Part shown: piece by piece, positions 1 through 6,384 of the stretch
How the letters are laid out: the number at the start of each line of letters is the position of its first letter
Position numbering within the stretch: the stretch's first letter is position 1
NCBI GenBank assembly: GCA_019313735.1
Contig: JAFDAR010000130.1
Span: 1-7,555 of the forward strand
DNA from: Deltaproteobacteria bacterium
Lineage (GTDB): Bacteria; Desulfobacterota; Syntrophia; Syntrophales; UBA2210
Reading direction: 5' to 3'
DNA: 7,555 nt
Translations under genes and position numbers: made by a program
Notes under the pieces: generated by a model
What the model was told of the DNA's origin: nothing
Databases searched by the model: none
The model's input: the letters and a program-made list of their open reading frames with translations, nothing else

Positions 1-119
1 GCAACCCAAATAATCCTTGACGAGGAAGAAAAACTATGAATAAATAAACACTATCTAACATCCTAATATCAATGGGGAATACAGGATATGTTACGTATAG
101 CAATAAATAATCAACAATC
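1..119 (-). other. AT-rich segment, possible partial ORF running off the left edge
   Basis: This stretch is clearly richer in A+T than the rest of the window. On the minus strand one frame is open from about 119 to the left edge, roughly 40 codons without a stop, and reads as a hydrophobic peptide. An ATG at 61-59 would begin M-L-D-S-V-Y-L-F-I-V-F-L-P-R-Q-G-L-F-G-L and continue out of the window. No convincing ribosome binding site precedes it. It could be the start of a membrane protein, or the open frame could be chance. I recognise no family and see no RNA gene or terminator here. Confidence 0.2.
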
Positions 120-352
120 TCATGGCACACTGAAGGGTGAAGATAAGTAGGTGTTAACTTGCCAGGAGACTTGGCCTTGTATGCTGTTTCTGTCCGTCGG
201 CTCATAGCTTTGCACTCCGGCTTCCTTCAAACCCTTCCTCACGGTTCCACACTTGCTTTCGGCTATTACTTTTGTTAATCTGTTACCATTAGCAGGGTTC
301 ACGTATAGGGGACTTTCACCCCATAAGTTTCACGCCCATGCCGGGTGTACAC
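120..352 (-). mobile_element. 5' fragment of a group II intron (ribozyme domain I region)
   Basis: Read on the minus strand from 352, the sequence begins GTGTACACCCGGCATGGGCG, which resembles the GUGYG-type 5' end of bacterial group II introns. It continues with the GGGGTGAAAGTCCCC hairpin (322-308) and a stretch with GAAGGAAGCC, GACGGACAG and AACAGCATACAAGG blocks that I recognise as conserved in such introns. A 6-bp helix can form between 294-299 and 230-235, as expected of folded RNA. The similarity fades near 120, where base composition changes sharply. No reverse transcriptase, domain V or 3' end is visible, so this is either a truncated relic or an intron continuing left in a form I do not recognise. 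The 60-codon frame inside it is best read as non-coding RNA sequence. It lies antisense to era, with its 5' exon side facing era. Confidence 0.6.
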
Positions 353-430
353 AAAGGCAATCCAGCCGATATCAAATCGTAATACCATAAAGGGCTGTTT
401 GTCCTTGCACGCATTAACTAAAGACAATAT

Positions 431-436
431 AAGGAG
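431..436 (+). promoter_or_regulatory. Ribosome binding site selecting the TTG start of era
   Basis: AAGGAG lies six bases before the TTG at 443. This strong site, with the conserved Era N-terminus following directly, is why the TTG is taken as the start although no ATG is near. Confidence 0.75.
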
Positions 437-442
437 CCAACT

Positions 443-1333
443 TTGTTTAAATCAGGTTTTGTTGGAATCGTAGGAAAGCCAAACGCGGGGAAGTCCACTC
501 TCATGAATTTCATGGTGGGTGAAAAGATAGCGATAACCACCCGTAAGCCCCAGACAACCAGAAACAGGATTATGGGGATCAGGAATACCGAGGCGGGCCA
601 GTTTATCTTTCTGGACACCCCGGGGATACACAACGCGAAGACGCCGCTCAACCGCCAGATGGTATCGGCCGCGATGAGTGTCTTTAGTGATGTGAATATG
701 CTGCTCCTGCTCATAGATGCCGGGACGCATATCGGCGAAGACGATAATCTTATCGTAAAAGCGCTCAAAGAGACGAAGATACCGGTCGTGTTGGTGATTA
801 ATAAGATTGACCTGATCGACAAGGAAAAGCTGTTGCTGTTGATTGACAATATCAAAAACATTCACACATTTGAAGAGATTGTGCCCGTCTGCGCGCTGAA
901 GGGATTCAATGTTGACAGGCTCCTGGATATAATATGGAATATCCTGCCGGAGGGACCGCAGTATTTCCCGGATGATATGATAACGAATCGTTCCGAAAGA
1001 TTTTTAGCGGCTGAGATAATCAGGGAAAAGATAACCATATTGACGCACAAGGAAGTGCCCTACTCAACCGCCGTCATAGTTGAGTCTTTCAAGGAGAATG
1101 AGGCAAAGGGCCTGATACATATACAGGCAGTTATAAATGTGGAGAAAGACTCTCAGAAAGGCATTATCATCGGCAAGAGGGGCGGCATGCTCAAAAAGAT
1201 AGGAACCGCCGCGCGGCTGGAGATGGAAAAGTTTTTCAGTACCAGGATATACTTGGAGCTGTTTGTCCGGGTGCAAAAGGACTGGTCGCAGAATTCGAGA
1301 ATGCTTGGAGAATTCGGATATCCAAATAAATAG
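443..1333 (+). CDS. era: GTPase Era, ribosome assembly factor
   Basis: Era is a GTPase that binds the 3' end of 16S rRNA and helps finish the 30S subunit; it acts in the cytoplasm, partly at the membrane. The protein has 296 residues, close to the usual 300. The N-terminal GTPase domain shows G1 GKPNAGKS (11-18), G3 DTPG (58-61), G4 NKID (120-123) and a G5-like CALKG (150-154). The C-terminal KH RNA-binding domain shows GKRG (244-247) followed by the typical M-L-K-K-I-G. The start is TTG with a good AAGGAG site; no other start keeps the conserved GFVGIVGKPN beginning. der follows nine bases later, so the two are probably co-transcribed. An intron fragment lies 90 bases upstream on the other strand, so any usual upstream partner such as rnc is not visible. 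All key motifs are present and the gene looks intact. Confidence 0.97.
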   Translation: MFKSGFVGIVGKPNAGKSTLMNFMVGEKIAITTRKPQTTRNRIMGIRNTEAGQFIFLDTPGIHNAKTPLNRQMVSAAMSVFSDVNMLLLLIDAGTHIGEDDNLIVKALKETKIPVVLVINKIDLIDKEKLLLLIDNIKNIHTFEEIVPVCALKGFNVDRLLDIIWNILPEGPQYFPDDMITNRSERFLAAEIIREKITILTHKEVPYSTAVIVESFKENEAKGLIHIQAVINVEKDSQKGIIIGKRGGMLKKIGTAARLEMEKFFSTRIYLELFVRVQKDWSQNSRMLGEFGYPNK

Positions 1334-1342
1334 GGAGCAACC

Positions 1343-2662
1343 ATGAAACCCATAGTAGCAATCGTAGGAAGGCCCAATGTCGGGAAATCAACACTGTTCA
1401 ACCGTCTGTCTGAAGCCAGAAAGGTTATTGTCATAGACCAGCCTGGCGCCACAAGAGACAGAAACTACACGGATTCCGACTGGAATGGCAAGACATTCAT
1501 GATAATCGATACGGGGGGTTTTGAACCCGCGACCAGTGAAAGAATGTTTGTGCAGATGCGTGAGCAGACAAACCTGGCCATCGAGGAAGCTGATGCCATC
1601 ATCTTTCTTATGGATGGACGGGAGGGCCTCACCCCTTCTGACATCGAGATTACAAAACTGCTCAGGAAAACAAAAAAGCCCGTCTTCTACGTTGCAAACA
1701 AGATAGACAATCTCAGGCAGGAGGAGCTGGCACTGGATTTTTACAGGCTGGGTGTGGATCGGATCTATTCCATATCTTCCCAGCATGGGCTCGGGGTGGG
1801 CGATCTGCTGGATGACGTCGTAGAACATCTTCCGGAAATCCCTGTTGAAGAAGACGAAGAGGAAAGGATAAGAATAGCCGTAATCGGAAAACCAAATGTC
1901 GGAAAATCCTCACTGATAAACAAGATTCTCGGCTATGAGCGTACGATAGTCAATCCCATACCCGGAACCACGAGGGATTCGGTAGACACCGCCTTTGATC
2001 TGAATGACAGGAAATATCTCTTGATAGACACAGCCGGAATAAGGAAAAAGAGCAAGGTCAGTCTGAAGCTGGAGAGATACAGTGTTATAGAAGCAATAAA
2101 GACGCTTGACCGGTGTGACATAGCTCTTATTATGATAGACGCGGAGGAGGGTGTCACTGAGCAGGATACAAAAATAGCCGGCCTGGCCTATGAGAGAGGC
2201 GCGGCCTGTATTATAATTCTGAATAAATGGGACCTTATTGAAAAAGACAATTCCACGATCGGCACGCATGCAATGCATGTAAAAGACAGCCTCAAATATC
2301 TGGATTTTGCGCCCATAATCACCGTGTCGGCGCTCTCCGGGCAGAGACTTACAAAGATATTCGACCTTGTTAACAATGTTTATGATCAGTATACAAAAAG
2401 AGTTCCCACATCTCTCTTAAACACAAAGCTTGCGGAGTTTACTGAAAGGCTTTCTCCTCCACGCTACAGAAACAGGCCCAATAAGATAAACTACGCAACT
2501 CAGATATCTGTAAAGCCCCCCACCTTTGTGTTTTTTGTTCGCGAAGCAAAGGCTGTATATTTTTCCTATGAACGCTTTCTGGCCAACAGGATACACGAAG
2601 AACTGGGTTTTGAAAATACACCGGTAAGGCTGATTTTCAGAAAGAAGGGAACGGAACGCTGA
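1343..2662 (+). CDS. der: GTPase Der (EngA), tandem-GTPase 50S assembly factor
   Basis: Der is an essential GTPase with two consecutive G domains that acts in late assembly of the 50S ribosomal subunit. Length is 439 residues, normal for the family. Domain 1 has G1 GRPNVGKS (9-16), DTGG (56-59) and NKID (119-122). An acidic linker, E-E-D-E-E-E (169-174), leads to domain 2 with GKPNVGKS (182-189), DTAG (229-232) and NKWD (294-297). The C-terminal KH-like domain starts near P-P-R-Y-R-N-R-P-N-K-I (about 370) and runs to the end. The ATG is preceded by AGGGAG, which overlaps the era stop codon, so translation may be coupled to era. Era and Der both serve ribosome assembly, which explains the pairing. 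No hairpin terminator was found after the stop. Confidence 0.97.
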   Translation: MKPIVAIVGRPNVGKSTLFNRLSEARKVIVIDQPGATRDRNYTDSDWNGKTFMIIDTGGFEPATSERMFVQMREQTNLAIEEADAIIFLMDGREGLTPSDIEITKLLRKTKKPVFYVANKIDNLRQEELALDFYRLGVDRIYSISSQHGLGVGDLLDDVVEHLPEIPVEEDEEERIRIAVIGKPNVGKSSLINKILGYERTIVNPIPGTTRDSVDTAFDLNDRKYLLIDTAGIRKKSKVSLKLERYSVIEAIKTLDRCDIALIMIDAEEGVTEQDTKIAGLAYERGAACIIILNKWDLIEKDNSTIGTHAMHVKDSLKYLDFAPIITVSALSGQRLTKIFDLVNNVYDQYTKRVPTSLLNTKLAEFTERLSPPRYRNRPNKINYATQISVKPPTFVFFVREAKAVYFSYERFLANRIHEELGFENTPVRLIFRKKGTER

Positions 2663-2703
2663 GAAAAAGTTCAGGAATCAAGATATGAGAATGAACTATC
2701 TTT

Positions 2704-2738
2704 AACCGTGAACTGTGAACCGTAAACCGTGAACCGTT
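2704..2738. repeat. Five tandem 7-base repeats between convergent der and livF
   Basis: The units read AACCGTG, AACTGTG, AACCGTA, AACCGTG and AACCGTT, perfectly phased at 7 bases with one or no changes each from AACCGTG. They fill most of the 79-base gap between the convergent ends of der and livF and end three bases before the livF stop codon. Seven-base tandem repeats are often slippage-prone. No hairpin or U-tract typical of a terminator accompanies them, and a function is not evident. Confidence 0.85.
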
Positions 2739-2741
2739 TTC

Positions 2742-3449
2742 CTAAAGGCCGAGATATGCCTTTTTTACCTCCTCATTGGCAAGGAGGTTCTTTGAGGAAT
2801 CCGTGAGTGTTATGCGGCCATTTTCCATGACGTAACCCCTGGCAGCTACCTTGAGCGCGAGGTTCGCGTTCTGTTCCACGAGAAAGATGGTCGTATTACT
2901 TTCCGCGTTTATCTTGCTTATTATCTCAAATATCTGTTTGACAATAAGTGGAGCAAGCCCCAGTGAAGGTTCATCAAGGAGAAGGAGCCTGGGCTTGGCC
3001 ATGAGTGCCCTTGATATGGCCAGCATCTGTTGTTCTCCGCCGCTCAACGTACCACCGGCCTGATGCCGCCTCTCCGCGAGGATGGGGAAAAGATCATACA
3101 CATATTCCATATCCCTCTTTATTTCCGCCCTGTCATTTCTCAAGAAGGCACCCATATCAAGGTTCTCGGCAACCGACAGATAGGGAAAGATGCGACGACC
3201 TTCAGGCACCTGGCAGATGCCTAATGAGACGATTTTGTCCGGCTCCATACCGGTTATCGGGTCGCCCATAAAAGATATCTCACCCGATCTCGGTGGAACT
3301 ATGCCGCAGACAGCCATGAGCGTCGTGGTTTTCCCGGCTCCGTTCGCGCCTATGAGAGTGACGATCTCCCCTTCAGCGATCTCTATGGTGACACCCTTCA
3401 ACGCCTGGATATTCCCATAGAAGGTCTGTACGTTCTTAAGCTTAAGCAT
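2742..3449 (-). CDS. livF: Branched-chain amino acid ABC transporter ATP-binding protein LivF
   Basis: LivF is one of the two ATPases that power branched-chain amino acid uptake, at the cytoplasmic face of the LivH-LivM permease. From the ATG the protein has 235 residues, normal for LivF. Visible motifs are Walker A GANGAGKT (34-41), a Q-loop at Q80 in QVPEGRRIF, the signature LSGGEQQ (135-141), Walker B LLLLDE (155-160) and LVEQN, where Q193 takes the place of the usual H-loop histidine. That substitution is normal for LivF. The C-terminus KKAYLGL is typical. A TTG three bases upstream (3452) is an alternative start; a GGAG/AGAGG site serves either. The ATG overlaps the stop codon of the livG tail remnant, suggesting translational coupling in the ancestral operon. 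The gene is intact. Confidence 0.95.
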   Translation of the reverse strand: MLKLKNVQTFYGNIQALKGVTIEIAEGEIVTLIGANGAGKTTTLMAVCGIVPPRSGEISFMGDPITGMEPDKIVSLGICQVPEGRRIFPYLSVAENLDMGAFLRNDRAEIKRDMEYVYDLFPILAERRHQAGGTLSGGEQQMLAISRALMAKPRLLLLDEPSLGLAPLIVKQIFEIISKINAESNTTIFLVEQNANLALKVAARGYVMENGRITLTDSSKNLLANEEVKKAYLGL

Positions 3450-3498
3450 CAACCTCTTCTCCGAGATAGGCCTTTATTACGACAGGATTATTCCTTAT
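3442..3498 (-). pseudogene. Out-of-frame remnant of the LivG C-terminus
   Basis: Immediately after the livG H-loop, a frame different from that of livG encodes IRNNPVVIKAYLGEEVDA and then a TAA. This closely matches the usual LivG ending (E. coli LivG ends with IRNNPDVIRAYLGEA, from memory). Its stop codon overlaps the livF ATG, as in an intact livG-livF junction. It therefore looks like the original end of livG, now separated from the body by an internal deletion that changed the frame. As it stands it has no start codon and is probably not translated. Confidence 0.8.
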
Positions 3499-4123
3499 TC
3501 ATATCATGCTCTATCAAGAGTATGGAAATCCCCTCTTCATCGCGAATCTGCTTTATCAGTTCATCAAGTTCCTGCGTTTCGTTGGGATTCATGCCGGCAG
3601 CGGGTTCATCCAGGAGAAGCAGAAAGGGCTCCGTGGCCATTGCCCTGGCTATTTCAAGAAGTCTCTGTGCTCCATATGGAAGGTTCTTGGCAAACTCGTC
3701 CACAAACTGGGCGAGTCCTATCTTTTCCAGGATGGCATAGCTGTCTTCCACCGCCTTTTTTTCTTCCCTTATCGTTGATCTGCCTCTCAGTATGGCGCCC
3801 AACACACCCGCGTGCATGCGGCAGTGACGTCCGATCATTACATTCTCAAGGACTGTCATATTGGGGAATAAACGAATGTTTTGAAAGGTTCGGGCCAGAC
3901 CTTTTTCGGTAACCTTGTTCGGCTTTACACCGTTTATCCTCTCCGGCATGTCCCTCCCCGGCGCGAATATGAGCACATCACCATCTGTGGGGGGATATAT
4001 CCCTGTTATACAGTTGAAGAAGGTGGTCTTTCCGGCGCCGTTGGGCCCGATAAGAGCGACGATCTCATCTTTGCATACATCCAGGTCAAGATCATCAAGC
4101 GCCCTCAGACCCCCGAAATTCAT
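3488..4123 (-). CDS. livG: Branched-chain amino acid ABC transporter ATP-binding protein LivG, apparently truncated at both ends
   Basis: LivG is the second ATPase of the uptake system. The frame from ATG 4123 gives 211 residues, against about 255 in the family. The ABC core is present: Walker A GPNGAGKT (26-33), Q-loop Q81, LivG-type signature LPYGAQ (148-153), Walker B LLLLDE (168-173) and H-loop H206 in LLIEHDM. Translation then stops after N-K-E, while the rest of the family continues with about 26 residues and a conserved tail. That tail is still encoded downstream in another frame (3498-3442). At the other end, codons for PVLKVQNLG (4150-4124), the usual LivG beginning, lie in frame upstream of the ATG but follow a stop and have no normal start. 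No ribosome binding site precedes ATG 4123. The frame overlaps livM by 29 bases. It is either a decayed gene or an assembly artefact; ATPase activity is doubtful because the strand after the H-loop is missing. Confidence 0.85.
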   Translation of the reverse strand: MNFGGLRALDDLDLDVCKDEIVALIGPNGAGKTTFFNCITGIYPPTDGDVLIFAPGRDMPERINGVKPNKVTEKGLARTFQNIRLFPNMTVLENVMIGRHCRMHAGVLGAILRGRSTIREEKKAVEDSYAILEKIGLAQFVDEFAKNLPYGAQRLLEIARAMATEPFLLLLDEPAAGMNPNETQELDELIKQIRDEEGISILLIEHDMNKE

Positions 4124-5330
4124 ACCGAGGTTTTGAACTTTCAGTACAGGTCACATTGGGTATAATTCCACCGGGACGAAATATCATCATTACGACGAGC
4201 AGTGTGCCGAACGCCAGCATCCTGTACTCAGAGAACGCGCGCAGATATTCAGGCGTAAGTATCAGCACAAGCGCCCCGGCAATAACCCCTATTATGGATC
4301 CCATGCCACCCAGCACAACTATACACAATACTATGATAGACTCCCAGATGGTAAAGCTTGCTGGATTTACAAAGGTAGTTTTTGCCGCAAACATAACTCC
4401 GGCCATACCCGCCCACGTCGCTCCAAGGGCAAATGCCGTCAATTTGGTTTTTGCCTTGTCAATCCCCATGGCCTGGCAGGCAACTTCATCCTCTCTGAGC
4501 GCGATCCATGCCCTGCCGATCCTGGAGTCCTGCAGGCGGTTTACGACAAAGATAGTAAAGACGCACAGGGCAATCATAATGTAATAAATATATATCGTAG
4601 AGCCGTGAACCGACAGATCTATCCCGAACAGGGAAGGCCTTGGAATATTTGCTATGCCACTGGGCCCGAAAGAAAATTCATTCCAGTTTTCCAGAATAAT
4701 GCGTATGATCTCGCCGAATCCCAGCGTAACGATGGCAAGATAATCTCCGCGAAGTCGGAGCACAGGAAAACCCAGCAGTATTCCAAAGGTGGCACCCAGA
4801 GCGCCTCCTATGGGCAGCGCTATCCAGAAGCTGAGTCCGAAGTGGTAATTCAACAGGGCGTAGGAATAAGCACCCACCGCGTAAAAGGCGACATATCCCA
4901 GGTCAAGAAGACCCGCGAGACCCACGACAATGTTAAGACCAAGACCAAGCATAACGTAGATCAACGCCGTTACCATGATTGTGGTCTGATACAACGAGAA
5001 AATGAAGGGGAAACTGATTGTGAATATTCCAAAGATGACCAGCGCGGGCAGATATATCCTTTTCTCGTTCAGTGCTCGATGGAACAGGGAAATCTTAACT
5101 GTTTCTTCTCCTGCCTCGGCCTTTTTAGAGCCAAACTCCTTTCGCTTCATGAGATAATCCCAGACAAACGAAAGAAAAAAGCTCCCGATACCAACCAGCA
5201 CCATGTTCTTCCAGCGCCATTCCACGATATGTTCCACAGGATTGACGCTAATCACCATAATGGGAAACGTCAAGAACATGAACCATATGGAAACCAGAAA
5301 GGCTCTTTTTATCTCATCAAATTTAATCAA
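4095..5330 (-). CDS. livM: Branched-chain amino acid ABC transporter permease LivM
   Basis: LivM forms half of the inner-membrane channel for branched-chain amino acids. The 411 residues contain two extra N-terminal membrane segments (about 10-29 and 42-59), a charged linker (61-91), and then the BPD_transp_2 permease fold. The diagnostic stretch RGDYLAIVTLGFGEIIRI lies at 194-211, and the cytoplasmic ATPase-coupling loop SRIGRAWIALREDEVACQ at 269-286. The start is a TTG; the next in-frame ATG is at residue 18, has no ribosome binding site and would cut into the first membrane segment, so TTG is preferred. The permease ends naturally near FRPGGIIPNV (384-393). The last 18 residues are read out of frame across the beginning of livG and resemble no LivM tail, which suggests that the original end of livM was lost. 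The membrane core looks intact. Confidence 0.93.
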   Translation of the reverse strand: MIKFDEIKRAFLVSIWFMFLTFPIMVISVNPVEHIVEWRWKNMVLVGIGSFFLSFVWDYLMKRKEFGSKKAEAGEETVKISLFHRALNEKRIYLPALVIFGIFTISFPFIFSLYQTTIMVTALIYVMLGLGLNIVVGLAGLLDLGYVAFYAVGAYSYALLNYHFGLSFWIALPIGGALGATFGILLGFPVLRLRGDYLAIVTLGFGEIIRIILENWNEFSFGPSGIANIPRPSLFGIDLSVHGSTIYIYYIMIALCVFTIFVVNRLQDSRIGRAWIALREDEVACQAMGIDKAKTKLTAFALGATWAGMAGVMFAAKTTFVNPASFTIWESIIVLCIVVLGGMGSIIGVIAGALVLILTPEYLRAFSEYRMLAFGTLLVVMMIFRPGGIIPNVTCTESSKPRYEFRGSEGA

Positions 5331-5363
5331 CTTCTAAAACCCTAGAAAAAATAGATTCCCCTG

Positions 5364-6266
5364 TTATATTTTATATTTCTCGGATCGCCCCAGAATGCCC
5401 GCGGGTCTGAAAATCAGGATAAGCACAAGGAACACAAAGGCGAACACATCTTCATAATCACTCGAGACATACCCGGTAGCAAAACTTTCCGTCCAACCCA
5501 GGATAAAACTGCCGAGCACGGCCCCGGGAACGCTCCCGATTCCTCCAAGCACCGCAGCGACAAAGGCCTTTATTCCCGCTATGAAACCGACATAGAAATT
5601 AATCATTCCGACGTGAGAAGCTATAAGCACTCCACCTATCGCCGCCGTCGCCGAACCCACGATAAACGTGACGGAAATAACGCGATTTACATTAATACCC
5701 ACCAGCATCGCCATCGTTTTATCCTGGGATGTTGCTCGCATCGCCTTGCCGATCTTCGTAAACTTTATCAGGATGGTAAGAAGAATCATAACGATAGTCG
5801 TCGTTATGAGAATAACAATCTCCGTCGAACCGATGATGTGCGCATACGGCTCCATGAACTCAAAGTCGGGAATCAGGTTTGGGAAGGGCAGGAAATCGGA
5901 TGTCTGCGCCAGGAGCACATAATTCTGGAGAAACAGTGACATCCCGATAGCGCTGATAAGGGCTGAGAGACGCGGCGCGTTACGCAATGGCTTATAAGCT
6001 ATCTTTTCAACGGTATAGCCATAGGCGCTGGAATACATAACAGCAATCACCCCGGCTATTACGAGCATGGCTATCCCGTTCATGCCCATCAGGGTAAGAA
6101 CCGAGATTACAATCAGCGCGGTGAATGCGCCGATCATATAGATCTCACCATGGGCAAAATTTATCAGCTCAATAATACCATACACCATGGTATAGCCGAG
6201 AGCAATAAGGGCGTAAATACTCCCACGGGTAAGCCCGCCCAGAAACAGCTCCAGAAAATAATCCAT
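5364..6266 (-). CDS. livH: Branched-chain amino acid ABC transporter permease LivH
   Basis: LivH pairs with LivM to form the inner-membrane channel. The protein has 300 residues, the usual size, and consists almost entirely of hydrophobic segments. The N-terminal GGLTRGSIYALIALGYTMVY (10-29) and NFAHGEIYMIGAF (36-48) are hallmarks of LivH. The coupling loop KIGKAMRATSQDKTMAMLVG lies at 171-190, and AAVLGGIGSVPGAVLGSFIL (237-256) and IFRPAGILG (285-293) close the fold. The ATG at 6266 gives the standard M-D-Y-F-L-E-L-F beginning; the ribosome binding site is weak, with only an AGGGG about 15 bases upstream. livM follows after 33 bases. Together with the hairpin upstream, the weak site suggests lower expression than livJ (inference). 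No defects seen. Confidence 0.96.
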   Translation of the reverse strand: MDYFLELFLGGLTRGSIYALIALGYTMVYGIIELINFAHGEIYMIGAFTALIVISVLTLMGMNGIAMLVIAGVIAVMYSSAYGYTVEKIAYKPLRNAPRLSALISAIGMSLFLQNYVLLAQTSDFLPFPNLIPDFEFMEPYAHIIGSTEIVILITTTIVMILLTILIKFTKIGKAMRATSQDKTMAMLVGINVNRVISVTFIVGSATAAIGGVLIASHVGMINFYVGFIAGIKAFVAAVLGGIGSVPGAVLGSFILGWTESFATGYVSSDYEDVFAFVFLVLILIFRPAGILGRSEKYKI

Positions 6267-6321
6267 CTTAAATAAATCTATCCCCTAACTTTACCCGTTT
6301 CGGGTTTCTGAATATCAATAA

Positions 6322-6355
6322 ATCAGGGGTCAGGCTTTTACGCCTGCCCCCTGAT
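6322..6355. promoter_or_regulatory. Strong hairpin between livJ and livH
   Basis: ATCAGGGGTCAGGC (6322-6335) pairs with GCCTGCCCCCTGAT (6342-6355): 13 of 14 positions match, one T-C mismatch, with a six-base loop. It lies 29 bases after the livJ stop. No clear U-tract follows on either strand, so it is not a classical terminator. In the liv transcript it could protect the 3' end of livJ mRNA or cause partial termination, giving more LivJ than permease. The palindromic GGGGTCAGGC arms also resemble a dispersed REP-type element. Both readings are inference. Confidence 0.7.
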
Positions 6356-6384
6356 AACAGTTTAATATCACTGTACCTTTTGTG

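Noticed and set aside
1..39. A 12-codon plus-strand frame ending in TGA at 37-39 as the tail of an upstream gene
   Set aside because: Too short to support, and it conflicts with the longer open frame on the other strand.
120..302. A 60-codon minus-strand ORF as a hypothetical protein
   Set aside because: It lies within sequence that reads as folded group II intron RNA, so a protein is unlikely.
393..433. TTGCAC and TATAAG spaced by 17 bases as an era promoter
   Set aside because: The -10 candidate overlaps the ribosome binding site, so the transcript would begin after it; the -35 match is also poor.
418..865. Two minus-strand open frames of about 140 codons opposite era
   Set aside because: They mirror the coding sequence of era, which has all GTPase motifs; neither resembles a known protein.
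4605..5345. A 246-codon open frame on the plus strand
   Set aside because: It lies entirely antisense to livM, is highly charged with no recognisable domain, and the opposite strand encodes a clear permease.
6293..6305. ACCCG-TTT-CGGGT short hairpin before livH as a terminator
   Set aside because: The stem is only five pairs and no U-tract follows on the liv strand.
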